Source: Isoetes taiwanensis (taxonomy: Eukaryota > Streptophyta > Lycopodiopsida > Isoetales > Isoetaceae). Taken from it: a stretch of 64,000 nt of DNA. Under the pieces are notes generated by a model. That model worked only from the letters and a program-made list of their open reading frames with translations. It was not told the DNA's origin and searched no databases. The DNA is taken from positions 580,658 to 644,657 of the forward strand of contig JAJEKV010000101.1 in NCBI GenBank assembly GCA_021234155.1, given 5' to 3'. The translations under genes and the position numbers were made by a program. Positions within the stretch are counted from its first letter, which is position 1. Each line of letters opens with the position of its first letter. Of the stretch, positions 1 to 13,103 are shown piece by piece.

Positions 1-817
1 GAACTTGGTCTAGAGGTTGCAGGTGAAGAAGACTTGCAGATTGAGGCAGGCAGTGTATTTGAGGTAGGCACTAGTAGTGCATTTGCTTCACCTGATAAGT
101 TTTCTAATGTTGTCACACCTGTGGCTTCACCTGCTTTATTATTTAATAAAGCACCTGTGGCACCTGTGGCTTCACCTGTTTCTGAGTCACCAAAAAATGT
201 TGGTTCTACTGCATCAGCTCAAGTGTCACCAAGTCCAGTAAGCAAAGTTGTAGAAGCTTTGCAGAAAGTAAGACTTTGATACTTTTATTTGTGTTTTAAT
301 TAATTTAATCTCGCTTTAAATTGATTTGTGTTCTAAGCAAAGAAAGTTCAGTAATTCGATTAGTAAGGGGCCAGAAAAAGAAGGATAAAACGTTCACGTA
401 TTGTTGAGAGCAGTTCCGAAGAATATTATGAACAACCCGCACAAAAGGTTCCCCGCAATTGGCATAAAGACCAGGGTTGAGGAGTGCAAAACTGCGGAGA
501 AAGTTCTACATCCGCAAAATGTAGATGTTCAAGTAAGCAGTGATGAAGAACAAGCAAATGAAGATGCTGTTGATGCTGAAGTTGCTGAAGATGCTGTTGC
601 TGGTAAGGGTAAAGCTGTTGAGAAAGATGAGGGTAAGGGTGAAGCAGTAGTTGAAATGGAGGTAGCAACAACAAAAGTCAAAAAGAAGATGGGGAGACCC
701 TCAAAGAAGCTGCCACCTCAAGCACCAAAGCAAATAGGTGATCAAGTTGATATGATTGTGAAAATGTTAAATGGTAGTTCAGGTTCTCTTTCTCAATATA
801 TCAAGTCATTGAGTTAG
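1..817 (+). pseudogene. AT-hook / acidic-rich reading frame, probably TE-associated, frameshifted
   Basis: The frame is open from the window edge, so the 5' end is missing. It runs to about 267, where AAA is followed by GTAAGA, a good splice donor; the stop at 278-280 would then lie in an intron. A second coding stretch from about 370 reads RKRRIKRSRIVESSSEEYYE in one frame. It then appears to shift near 450-475 into the frame ending at 817, which has an acidic Ser/Glu/Ala-rich stretch, an AT-hook-like MGRPSKK at about 690-710 and a C-terminus of QYIKSLS. The Pro/Val/Ser repeats in the first part and the acidic stretch suggest a low-complexity nuclear protein. I do not recognise the family. 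Its place beside a phosphatase-like and a transposase-like gene suggests cargo or an accessory ORF of one element; that is inference. Confidence 0.4.
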
Positions 818-984
818 TTTCAGAACATAACATATTGTAGTGTATGTGAAATACTGTTTTAATTGTTTTATGTTGTTTGAGAACATTGTTTGAATATTGT
901 AATTGCTTTCTTTTAATTAATGACTTCTTTTAATTCATGTTTAAGTCATGTTGATGTTTGAGTTTCTTTTTTTATGAATGTTGC

Positions 985-1792
985 AGAGGATTTAGAAAAG
1001 AAAAAACTTGTCATCTTAGACATTAATGGAGTTTTGGTCAACACCTTCCAAAAAAGAGCAAGAGTAAAGATTCCACCAGGGCTCAAGAAGTATTACACAG
1101 CAAGGAAAGTGGTGATTTGCAGATCTCTTCTACAAGAGTTCTTGGATTTCTGTTTTGAAAGATTTAAAGTTGGTATTTGGTCTAGCATGATGAAGCACAA
1201 CATCATACAAATCCTTAACAGTATTCTGCCAGCATACTATATTGCTTAATTCAAATTCATATGGGGTCAGAATGAATGTGAGGAAATGCCTTTTATATTT
1301 CCAGGCAATGCAACCAAACCAGTATTTATGAAGCCAATTGTCAAAGTTTACACAGCTTTTAATGATGTAGAGGATGTTGTGCTTGTGGATGACTCTTTGT
1401 ACAAGACTTTCTTGTCCCCACCAGACACATGCTTAATAGTTGAGAGCTTTGACAATGAGGAAAATGATAAAGTATTCAACTACACAAAAGCATGTTTGTA
1501 CACTTGGCTTCATTCAAAGAATCCTCAAAAGTGGTTGCACCAGCAGCTTCATGTTGATGTGGTCAAGGAAGTAGACATCAACATACTCAAAGTTGCTGTT
1601 GACCACTTGAAAGAACTTGCAAGATGGAAAGTAGCAATTGAGGGAAGCATGCAATTGGTGAAAGATATTGTTGGTGCTGCAACTGATATTGTTGTAAATA
1701 AACAGGAGGAACCTGCAAGAGAAGAAACAACACAAGATCAAACCCACATTGAAGATACTGACCCTGCAAGTGATGGTAGAACAGATCTTTGA
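985..1792 (+). pseudogene. FCP1/NIF-like HAD phosphatase domain gene, one in-frame stop
   Basis: The reading frame starts after a plausible acceptor (TGTTGCAG, ending about 985). It carries HAD motif I as VILDINGVLV (about residues 10-20), then a central VGIWSSMMKHNI typical of FCP1/NLI-interacting-factor domains, WGQNECEEMPF, and a motif III-like VVLVDDSLYKTFLSPP. It ends in an acidic Gln/Thr-rich tail at 1792. Family knowledge: these domains dephosphorylate phosphoserine, classically on the RNA polymerase II C-terminal domain. The second motif I Asp is Asn here, as in several plant DINGVL-type homologues, so activity is doubtful anyway. A TAA at 1247-1249 interrupts the domain, with the same frame continuing on both sides. 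A CAA-to-TAA change would explain it. Probably a captured or relic gene; an unseen intron over the stop is the alternative. Confidence 0.7.
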
Positions 1793-1799
1793 TACCTAA

Positions 1800-2212
1800 C
1801 TTTGAGATGTAAATTAAGAACTTCATGTAACTTAAGATGTAACTTAAGATATAACAAATGCTTTTTTGTGAAGACCGGATATGAGTACATAGCTGTACAC
1901 TTTTTGTAAAATGCAGCGGATATCAATATAAATTCAAGGTTTCGTGCATTTACCTACACTTGTGCGCATTCTTGAGTTGTCTTCATTTCTAAACTTGCAA
2001 CTGCTTTCCATGTGCCAACCTAAGAGACTAAAACAGATAGTGCAAATATACACTTACCGTAAGTTCATCAAGTCTGTAATAGTTAACCGAAAAACGTAAA
2101 GCACGTGAAGCGCACAAAAGCATAAGTATCAAAAGCGCATCTAGCAAAGTGTTTCTTTTAAAGCTGTGAGGACAAGGAACATTTGTGCAGCAAAGAATTT
2201 GTTAGATTTCAT
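1800..2212. other. Intergenic gap between convergent phosphatase and transposase relics
   Basis: AT-rich sequence with short repeats of 'taagatgtaactt' near 1830-1850, probably the 3' UTR of the phosphatase relic. No convincing coding frame or RNA gene was seen. Confidence 0.4.
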
Positions 2213-2222
2213 TGATGACGAA

Positions 2223-5140
2223 TTATAAAGAGTATAAGAAAGAATATGGCAGGAAACACTCTACTGGAAGGGATGCCATAACTTTTTGGCATGTCTCTTC
2301 AGTCATCTTGAAACTGTTGTTACCAAGATTCTCCATATCAAACTTCACCTGTCTGATAAGGTGGCTATACAAACTAGCAACTGGCTTGTCCAATAGCAAC
2401 TCAAATTGGAGTGCATCTGTTTGCTTGTAGTAATGGCCAGAAACTATAACTTCTCCTACACCAAATGCAGTACTCCATCTTCATATGTATCTAACAATGT
2501 ATGTTTAGTCTCTGTACACCTAAGAACATAAAAGCCAACTCCCTCATCATCTTCTGGATGTGCATTTACAGCAAAGTTATCTCCAACTTCTAGAAGAGAA
2601 CTAAGGTCATCTTTCTTCATCTTCTTCTTCATCTTCTTCTTCTTCCCCCTGGTCTTCATCCTCAACTTGTTTCGTAGGCTGACTAATTGCTGTGGATGTT
2701 TCTCCAGCAACAGATTTCATCTTTGGTTTCAGTTTTGCTGTGAACCATGCTCCCAAACGTGCTTTGTTCGTGCAATCATCCCTTTTACCATGAAAGCAAT
2801 AGGAACAATAGCAAGAGAGGCACCTGTAAGCAACTTTTGCAGGGTTCTTTTTGTTACATGGTCTGATGCAATGAAGTTTAGAGCTCCCACATAGTGTTCT
2901 CCACTCCTTCCTTTCAGATTTGTCTACACTTTGGGGATCAATATGCCAAAAGCACCTGCAATATAAAACAGATTCATGCAACTTCAAATCTAAGAAAAAT
3001 CTAAGAAAAAACAAGAACTTACCTTCTTATATGAGGGTCTGGTGGATTGTTCATCATGTACCAATTCATGAAATCCACAATGTCTTTGGCATGCTCCAAT
3101 TTCCAGGCCTCATACTTCAATTGCTCTCTTGCCAAAATCCTTTTCAATATTACACCTTGTCCATCATGTTCTCCTTTGCCATGAGAACTGGCAAAGAAAT
3201 TCCACTCATACTCAATTCCTTCACTACACACGTACTTCCTTCCTAAATACCAGAAAATATATTTCTTGTACTCAATGTTCTGTGCTCTAAGCCAGTCAGC
3301 ATGTACTTTCAAGCAATGTTGTACAAACTCAGTGTTATGCTCCCTGTCATCTGAAATATAAAAGTGCACTTCCTTTATAATTCTCCTCTGATTAGTGCTG
3401 ATGGTCTCCTGACTTGTCTTCTTCTTTCTTTTCAGCTTATCCTGCTCTGCTTCTCTTTTCTCTGCCTCTTTAACTTCCATCTCCTCTATCTCAGCTTGGG
3501 TTGCATGTCTATATGTGATATGAACCAGAATTGAGGCCTGGTCCATGTGCCAGTGGCGAGATTATGCCTCCCTCTGAATTTTAAAACTGTAATTTTCAGC
3601 AAAGTCAATTACAGAGACAATTGCATCTTCAGAAAAGTTATCCAAACACGTCCTGAATTGCTTTGCCTGCCAGTGTGCCACATAATTGTGTGGGATAAAT
3701 TGTACCATTGTCTTGGAGGCATGCTTCATGAATCAAGCGTACTCTCGCTCTTGTATGCAAGTCTTGTTACTTTTTTTGGTTTCCTCCCTCCCATTTTTTT
3801 TTTGGTAGTCTCCTTCATGTATCCAACTTCTTGCTGATTTCGCACCATGAACATTTCGTCACTTGCTTGTTTGTTTAAAAAGCATGTTACACGAGCACAA
3901 TTTAATTAAGCAAAACAGAATACCTTTTCAAACCAAGTTTCCACTCCACGCTGTAATCGGTTTCCATCATCTCCCTTAGGACAAAAAGCAAACCTCCTTT
4001 TATAACACCACAATTAAAGTTACCGAAAGCAAGAATATCTTTAAACATCATAACATTGAAGAGACAAACTTAAGAGTACCTTTTCAGCCCACAATCCTTG
4101 CATGCCAACCGCAGACATTGATGTTTGTGCCATTCTTCATCTTCTTCTTTTAGAGCGCACCATTTGCATCCAAAAAGCACTAGTGGATTTATAAACATGG
4201 TTCTTGGCACTACGTGGTTACCAAATCACCACAAACAACACAATTACAGCTTGCATTCTTTGTGCACCTCATTTGGATCTGCTTTTGATTTTGTTGAGTG
4301 CTTGCATCACATATTCAAAGTGCACATATTGGCAAAAGGTCTCTTTCTTTTAAACGCCTCACAAAAGATAGCTTCAAAGAATTCAAATGTGCGCCGTGGA
4401 AATCTTCATTTCATTGAATTCCTTTTGAAGGCCATGTAAAATTGCAACTATAAACAAAGCGTAAATACAGAAGTTCCAAAAAATTAAAAGCAAAGAAGCG
4501 TAATGCAAGCGGTAAAAACATATAAAGCATAATAATTACCGAGAAATTTCAAGCGGCTTGTATTGATGATCAATTTTTTCACCATCTTTTGTAACAAACT
4601 TTCTCACATGCTTCCCCGATGGTGAGACTCTTGTGTTTTCTGTCTAGAACTTGTAAACAGGATTCTTAACCTCATCAATTATTGCATCTGATCTCTTTTT
4701 CCTTGAAAACATTGACCACGGACCACATTCTTGTTCTGCCATTACTCTTCTTCTGTTTGTTGCAATAACAGATTTTCTTGATACATGAAGGAGGCGTGCA
4801 ACTGCAGACTGGTTGGTTTTGTTTGTTGTTGAAGATACCATTTGCAATGTAGTTCTTGCTTGCATTATATCTGTCTTCCTTAGTTTCTTTTGCTGATTGA
4901 GTGTCTCTTGAATATTTCTAATGACATTCTTCATGATCTTGCTTTGATCATGATCAACAAAATCCACCTCCATTGGCAATTTCTTCTTCACTCTCTTCAT
5001 AAATCTGTGCACCACCAGTGCCTTATCCCCTTCTTTCAAAGGCTTTGTGATATTATTGAAATAATCGTCCAAACTCTTGGACAATTCTTGAAGCCTTCTC
5101 GCACTCAAGCTGCTGTCAACTTGAGGCTGGATATGGGCGT
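2223..5140 (-). pseudogene. Multi-exon DDE-like DNA transposase (copy 1), degenerate
   Basis: Read on the minus strand, exons can be traced at about 5140-4540, 4449-4080, 3975-3924, 3832-3023 and 2955-2223, joined by GT..AG introns. In order they show a basic N-terminal region with a helix-turn-helix-like SAVARLLHVSRKSV, then TENTRVSPSGK. A Cys-rich zinc-binding block (VVCGDL, then LFGCKWCALKEEDEEWHKH) follows, then a DFAENYSF block, HFYISDD, SSHGKGEHDGQG, a second Cys cluster (CLSCYCSYC) and a C-terminal GVGEVIVSGHYYK. I know this order from TE-associated proteins of seed-free plants and animals; the family name is uncertain. Defects seen: stops before TENTRVSP (TAG where Trp is usual), within the Cys block, and just before SRHWHMDQ; single-base frameshifts near 2490 and 2615. 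It cannot encode a working transposase. Confidence 0.65.
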
Positions 5141-5702
5141 AAGTTAGATATTGGGGTACAAAAAAGCGCGACAAGCGGAAGCGGACAAAGCAGGTAAAGC
5201 ACGAGAACAAAGTATCTTTTTGCCGTAGCCGACGTGAAGCCCTACTTAGAATCGTAAGAACGAGGCATTCCGACTCATAGATTGCTCGCCCAATTGGGAG
5301 ATGACATGGATTGAAACTTTGATCTTTTGCCCATATACACCTAAGAACCAAGGCGACACATATATACAAAAAAAAAATATTTCGTGAGGCTATCGGCCAT
5401 GAATGATTCCTATCTCTATTTGATCTTTGAATAAGTACATTTCCGCCTTTCCTTTGTCTCGCAGAGTAGATTGCCTTTAAAGCTTTTATTCGTAACTTTT
5501 GTGATGTGTTCTCGACCTCTTCTTTGGTTTTATGTAGCGCATTTATGGGACAACAAGAGTGCATATAGATGGATTTCAATTGTACCAACCTGCTCTTGTA
5601 AGAGCTAAAGCATTTAAGCAAATTAGCAAATTCCTTGTGCAACCGTAAGCAAGATGGATTGTAGCATAGGTTATGATGCCTACCATTTGAGTCCAAATTC
5701 AA
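5141..5702 (-). other. Open frame upstream of transposase copy 1, origin unclear
   Basis: The minus-strand frame stays open for about 190 codons upstream of the recognisable transposase region. It contains a stretch like LRIKALKAIYSARQRKGGN, but composition and content look unlike the downstream protein. It may be a fused unrelated sequence or 5' non-coding DNA that happens to be open. No family recognised. Confidence 0.25.
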
Positions 5703-5749
5703 AGGGTTGCTTGTTATGTGACAATTTTTTCAATTCTTCTAAGTAAGTG

Positions 5750-8700
5750 TTCACCGTGTTTTGCTATCAAATTTGCTTTTTAGTATGATAGCACTAGGTT
5801 AAATACAGTTGAATGACAAAGGATAGGTGAAAGATTACATAATTATGGCTATTAAACAACAGCAACATCTCCATAGAAATGCTAAAGATTGTCATCTTGA
5901 ATTCACACAAAACCATGTCAGACCTGCATAAAGCAACAACAAAGGACTTGATCATTTTTCAGAAGGATACTTGTCTCCACAAGCATCTGCTATTTGCTTG
6001 TCAGGAATTGAACCTGATTGACCAATTGAGCATCTTTTTAGTTAATTTCTAAATTGTATTCAGTCATGAGCGTGGTTTCTGACTAATGAGATGTATTAAG
6101 CACTATTTCTCAAGGCAAGCATCTACTAAGATGTGATGCTATAGAAAACACTTATGATTGAGACGTCTTATTTGGTGAAGCCAGGTATCTGCAAGAATTG
6201 ATTTGGACATCAATGGGATCAGAGGTGTTAGTGCCTATGATTTATATATTTTCAACAAAATTGCCAGGTATCACTTTTAAAGGTGATGTGTCTCAAGGTT
6301 ATGTGCCTCCGCCACCGCCTTTGATTTGTTACACTCAAACCAATCCTTGGCATTCAAATTTCATAAAGGACAAGATGAAGAAAAGACATTTACCCTGATT
6401 TAGAAAGGTCAAAAGCTGCATTGCAACAACCCTACCCAAGCATTGCAACAACCCTACCCAAGGATCTCTTTCAACATCTGGAACTTGAGATAAAAAAAAG
6501 AGCAAATTGGGTTTTGTTTCTTCCGTTTGTCTTTGTAATTTTCAAGAAGAATTTGTCCGAAGTTTCACTTCCATACCATCCCCCGGAAGCACATAAATGC
6601 CACACTATTTTAGTTGGAAAGTCAAGAACAAGATTGATCGAAGTTTGAATATGCCGGAAATCCAAAATGGTTTAGCATTCATTAGTTGAATGGTCTGGCA
6701 TGGACTTTATTATATTTGATAATTAACAAAGAAGACAAAGAAAGAAGTCTTCTTAGTTCTAGTCGCTGAGTTTAGCACCTTTGGCAAGTTATGTCTTCAG
6801 CAGACCAAAGGTGTCGAACACAAATTTTTTTTTTGAAGATCGATTGTTGCATCGTGCCTCAAGCTTGAGAAATTTTCTTACTTGTTATTGAAGTGTGGTA
6901 TGCAATCGCATATGTCCGGCTATTTCAACGCATAATCTTCTCTTTAACCAGAACTACTTGAGGTTACAACCAGCAAAAATTTGTTGCAAGCAAGGTGATC
7001 GCACAAATTTGCTTTTTGAACTAATGGCAATAATTAGTATTATCAGACACATCAAGCCCAACATCAAGGAGCTCCTATTGTTAGGCTGATTATGAACTCC
7101 CTTTGGGTGCAAATAGCTGATGCCTATACCTTCTAGACAATGAGATTTTGTCTTTGAAGTAATGACTCAAAGATGCATGCTCCTATTGCGTGATCGCGAT
7201 AACATAGGTAATTTGATGACCGGCCCATCGAGAGTCCTCTTAAAATTAAAGATTGTGCTTCATCGCATATGGAGGTGGTTCTATGTCCCTTTGTTGCAAA
7301 GCCTTACCTTGTAGAACTTTCATCTCAAAAGCAAACATATCCTCAAACATCTAGCTGCCAAACACCCACAACACACGCTTAGAAAGGTGCCAAGGTATCT
7401 CATCTACACCCAAAGTATTAAGAGTAATCGAACTTCACCGTAATAAGTAATACGGCCTCGACATGTAGATTTATCATCTTTCCAGTTCATAAAGTAATTG
7501 AACACTTCCCCGCATTATAGAAGAGAACAATACTAAATCAAACCAAGACTTACATAATGTAAACAAAGATTGCAAAGACGAGCTAGGTGGTCCCAATAAG
7601 CACGACAAACTCATGACAAAATACCGAGACAAGAATACTTCATTTAACATCGAAATTGTTTGCATAAGTTGTGCTTCGAGTGGTAGCAATCACCGGACTT
7701 CTATCTCCCCTTTTGCTTGACGCACCTCAATAAGTATTCTCTCCATTTTAGTTGGTGTGTCGATCTTTGTCTCCATGATTGGGAATCATCGCATTGTGTT
7801 CGTAGTAAGGAGGCATTGCACAAAGGGATCACCAATATTTTGTTCAAATTGTTAGAAATCTGTTTCTTGCTAGGCTTTACATTGTCGCCGCCTTCTTAAC
7901 AATGGCAAGAATGTAGGACTTATACTTTGCCGTAACCTTATTGTAACATCACTCACCGCCTCCGACCACATAATTTGAATACTGTGGCAATAATTGCCCC
8001 CAAGTTCTCAACTTCATCTCTGTCAGCGGCTGCGCTTTGTCAAGAAGATGTAATATTGTTTTAAGAAAATTCAAGAACAAACTTGGTAAAATAAATTGCT
8101 TAAAATATTCAAGAAATTAACAATGAAAGGCTAGTCAAGATTACTTGATTTGATATCAGATAAAAGGAGGAAAAATGTTTTCCGCTATTTTGTGGACGAT
8201 ATTGGAGGAAAAAATGCCATTGTTATTAAAGCATCCTTCGAGGTCCGAGATCATTTGCATAATATCTTTCTAATGCTGATATGGCTGCCCTTTCAACTTC
8301 GACTACCACCTATAAATGCATCAAAGAAAAGAATCAAACGCTTGTCCAGAAGCCGTAGATAAAACAAAGATCTTTGAACCCAAGGAGTCGACTAATGGAG
8401 ATGAAAACAAAGATACGCTTCCAAGGATGTCACATGTTCGCCGAGGTGAATAACCACATCGAAGTTCCAGAATGTCTCATCGACTATTCTCGCAGATCTC
8501 TTCAACAAAAATTGCAATTCCTCGACAGAGGAAGTCGAAAGCAGTCAGATTCGCAGCACTTCGAATTATGTACTAAGATAAAGATCTATAATTATATCCC
8601 CGACAATGGTTCCTTACCTTATCAACTCTCAAAAGCCCTAACATTTGAACACACTTGTTTTCTATCCAGAGACAACATACGAAAGTGGAAAACGCCCTTC

Positions 8701-9950
8701 ACCATTTCATCATTCCCCACCTATAATTACATAAATTCAATAATTCCATTTTCCGTAAAACTTCAGTTGCACTTCCCCAATGCATGCACCTAATGTAAAC
8801 ATAGGAGCAAAGATTTGGAGAATAGGAAAAATATGAATCTAATTGGCCATTTGATAAAAGGAAGATAGCCCCGCAAATATTTTTTTAAATTGCAAATAAG
8901 TTTATGTAAATTGATTCCAATTTTGTTAGTTTATTTGTACTGTGGTCTTAACACACTTTTTATGAAGGGACTTAAAAGAATGGGAAGATGTCTTAAATTA
9001 ATCGATTGTCAGAACAAAAGAAGCATGTCAACTAATCCACAACGAGGACGATATACTAAACAAGGTATTGAGAAATCTCACCCTAAACCACAATTAATTA
9101 AGTTCTTCCAAGATCTCGCCGCAGATGTCAAGATCCACAAACCGAACACATGGGCTAGCCGAGGACAATATTTCAAGAAATCACCAAGCCTTTGAAAAAA
9201 AGTTCTCCCCATAAATTTTAGCTCCTAAGTTCACCAAATTGATAGAGCTGAAGCAAACCAACAAAACAACATTTAAGGCATTGCAACTTACATCAATATA
9301 AAGAAAGATGTCTCATTGTAAAAACAAGTCCCCAAAGTACTTGACTCAAAGCAATTTGCACTAATATAACAGGCTCCCCGGCACTTGAAAAATTGAAGTC
9401 TAGACCAGAATTAAGTCTTAATCCTTTTGTACCACGCAGAATAACACACCATGGAAAAAATTGAGCGATTCTTGAATCAAGATCATAATGCATTTTTGCT
9501 TGAGGTGTGTGCATAGTATTTTCATTCCCGCCAAGTATGGCGAAGTTTCTTGTTCCAACATCGAAATGAACATGTTAGATAATCGATTTGATGAAAATGT
9601 TCAATCTTGAGGGAATGTGAATGGTCAAATTGGAGTGATTAATTCTAACTAATGCTCGCATCTTTCCATCACCGAATGAGTTCTATATCGCCGATCCCGC
9701 CAACTTAAGTGTGAAAGCTTCTCTTCACGGGACCTCCTCAATTCCTCAAAGTATTAGAGAGAGATTGCTCTTCAATTTTGATCCATTGACAAACAGTACA
9801 TAAGGCGATGTGCTTGATGGGTGCCGGGCTATGTGCATTCGTAGGGTTTTAATAAAGATAAGATGGATAAGAGCCGCTTGTCGAGCAAGCCGAGGTAGTC
9901 CCCAAAAAAAAGAACTCAAGAAAGACTCCTCCTAATTCATTCTAGCATGA
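5750..9950. other. Long stretch without recognised genes
   Basis: Only short open frames occur, the longest about 139 codons on the plus strand (8374-8793), none matching a family I know. A 21-base unit ('caaccctacccaagcattg') is repeated twice at about 6421-6465. From about 7150 onward CG dinucleotides look commoner than in flanking AT-rich DNA. This may be decayed transposon sequence. Confidence 0.35.
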
Positions 9951-9967
9951 CCCGGCCCAAGAAAATT

Positions 9968-10140
9968 GTCCCGCCATTCCAAAACAACCCCGCCAAATTG
10001 TTTCTGTACCGAATTTGATTTTGCGGGTAGCCATGTCATCGATCCTAAGCAATTTGCTAAAAACGGATCATCGTGTTCCGCTCTCCAAGCACCTCCAAAT
10101 GACTCGGGTGCTTTTGTACCCAATATCTAACTTAGACCCA
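9968..10140 (+). repeat. Direct repeat R1, copy a
   Basis: About 170 bases starting near 'aacaaccccgccaaattg' and ending exactly at 'aacttagaccca'. It reappears at 10395-10590 with the same end point. The shared core includes 'gggtagccatgtcatcgat' and 'gctctccaagcacctcca'. Confidence 0.8.
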
Positions 10141-10394
10141 TATTTTCTTTCTCCCTCTCCTATCTCTTTTCCTACTGTCTAGATTGCCTTCTTCTCTCGT
10201 ACTTGAATTTCCTAAAAATTTGAAGTCGCTTTTCTTCATCTAAATCTGATGCTGATTGATCCATTTAGAATCGTGTTGTATGAGAATTGTGTTGTACAGA
10301 GAAACCGCCTTGCATAAAGAAAAATTCTGCTGTGGGTACAACATCTGATGATGCTTCCCACCATAGCCAAATCCTATTAACTCTCCACGCCATC

Positions 10395-10590
10395 TCACAA
10401 CAACCCCGCCAAATTGATTCTCAGCATCAATTTGATTTTAATGGGTAGCCATGTCATCGATCCTAAGTAATTTGCTAAAACGGATCATCGCTCCCCGCTC
10501 TCCAAGCACCTCCAAGCACAACGGACCAAGCACGGTAAAAGTAGCGCGTCCGGACGGGTGCTTTTGTACCCCAATATCTAACTTAGACCC
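10395..10590 (+). repeat. Direct repeat R1, copy b, abutting a PAL fragment
   Basis: Second copy of the repeat at 9968-10140, with about 20 extra bases internally. Its last bases 'cttagaccca' are joined directly to the PAL fragment that starts at 10591, so the junction is a rearrangement breakpoint. Confidence 0.8.
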
Positions 10591-10898
10591 AGCAGCAGAT
10601 GCTTCTCTCTTTGCTAAAATTCAAAACCTTTGAGCAAGAATTGGCGAGGGAGCGACAGAGGAGATTCTTATGTTAAAGGAGAAATATGACAAGGGCGCTC
10701 ATGCTCACCTAATGAATTGAAGAGTTCCTGGACTTGGTTCTTACCTAATTTGTGAGAAAGGAGGCCGGAACAAGGCTGTTGAGCGGCACACAAAAGACAT
10801 CTCTTGGGGAGGTGTGCATGGCATTGTGTGATGCCAAAATAGTTGCTCCTTTGCTTCGTTGTGTGGAGGGATGGAACGGAGCTCCTGGGGTTTTGTAA
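10591..10898 (+). pseudogene. PAL: PAL C-terminal fragment A
   Basis: Translates in shifting frames to the last ~100 residues of phenylalanine ammonia-lyase: AADASLFAKIQN, ELARE-like residues, KEKYDKG, then VRKEAGTRLL, VAPLLRCVEGWNGAPG and a TAA at 10896-10898. PAL deaminates phenylalanine to cinnamate at the entry of phenylpropanoid metabolism. There is no catalytic core here. Several one-base shifts ('aacctttgag', 'ctcacctaatgaattg') break the frame, and the 5' boundary is the end of repeat R1. Pseudogene fragment. Confidence 0.85.
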
Positions 10899-11034
10899 GT
10901 TAATAAGCAATCAATTCAAAGATTTGATTCAATAAACAAGAATTCTTAAAGCTTCAAAAGAGTAAGACTCGCATTGGGTTTTGTGAACTATAGCCTCATG
11001 CCAATTGTATAACAATTCACTATGAACTAAAGTC

Positions 11035-11216
11035 AGGGATAAACATTGTTGCAACTCTACACTATCCATGTGGCTTGCTACCTCATCTAAAGTTGCTTAA
11101 TACCATCTCAAACTCCGGCAGGATGCTGGGATAGCCGTCTTTTCAAGAGCAGCCCTCAAACAAAGACTAGAGCTCTAACAACTTAGTCTTACCCTAACAA
11201 CTTAGTCTTAAGCTAT
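11035..11216 (+). repeat. PAL-array flanking repeat R2, copy a
   Basis: Unit beginning near 'ataaacattgttgcaactct' and ending with 'acaacttagtcttaag'. Related copies lie at 11640-11790, 14815-14980 and 15740-15845, always next to PAL fragments, so this is part of the duplicated unit. 'cctaacaacttagtctta' is itself doubled here. Confidence 0.75.
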
Positions 11217-11334
11217 TGTTTTTCATGTATGTATGTCCAAAATGGTAGTTTATGCTTCTGATTACCATTCAATGCCTTTTCTTATATATTTGAGCAAAAT
11301 CAATGCTTACTGGATGGCGAGATAAGGAGAGTAC

Positions 11335-11425
11335 TAACGTCCCACTATAGTTGCATTGATTCTATATAGGCTGATGGCAAAATATCCCACTATATCCCGC
11401 TAACGTCCCACTATAGTCGCATTGT
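11335..11425 (+). repeat. Short doubled motif 'taacgtcccactatag'
   Basis: The phrase 'taacgtcccactatag' occurs at about 11335 and 11400, followed by 'tgcattg' or 'cgcattg'. It recurs near 17570 just before the last PAL fragment, marking another shared flank of the PAL array. Confidence 0.65.
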
Positions 11426-11496
11426 CTGATGGCAAAATAGCTACTCCTTTGCTTCGTTGCCTAAAGGTATGGAACAGAGCTCCTGGTGTTTTGTAA
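11424..11496 (+). pseudogene. PAL: PAL C-terminal fragment A2
   Basis: About 24 codons reading SDGKIATPLLRCLKVWN then APGVL and TAA. This is the extreme C-terminus of PAL with substitutions relative to its neighbours. The 3' flank ('gattcaataaacaagaa', 'taaagcttcaaa') is shared with fragments A and B, so the fragment was copied with its downstream DNA. Confidence 0.75.
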
Positions 11497-11637
11497 TTTA
11501 ATAGCCAATCAAAATAAATATTTGATTCAATAAACAAGAATTTTTAAAGCTTCAAACGAGTACTCGCATTAGGTTTTGTGAACTATAATGCCAATTGTAT
11601 TCCAACTGACTATGAACTAAGCCTTTTTTTTTTTGTG

Positions 11638-11790
11638 AGGGACATACATTGTTGCAACTTTAGACTATCCATGTCCTCATCTAAAATTGTTTATGTCGTA
11701 CCATTTCAAACTCCGGTAGGATGCCACAATAGCATTCTTTTCACGAGCAGCCTTCGAGAAATACAAGGCGTCCAAAAACTTAATACTATG
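11638..11790 (+). repeat. PAL-array flanking repeat R2, copy b
   Basis: Diverged copy of the unit at 11035-11216: 'acattgttgcaactttagac', 'tcctcatctaaaattgttta', 'ttttcacgagcagccttcga'. Confidence 0.7.
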
Positions 11791-11966
11791 GTTAACCACT
11801 ACAAGATTCTTAAAAAACCATGATGATATACGTGGCATATTATGCATGAATATATTTGGCGAAGGAAACCATATGCCCTAGTGGTTTGTTATAGTTTAAC
11901 TATAGTGGTTTTTTAAAATCTCTATTCTATTCTATTCTATTCTTTAATATGGCTTTCAATGTTAGT

Positions 11967-13103
<1,137 letters not shown>

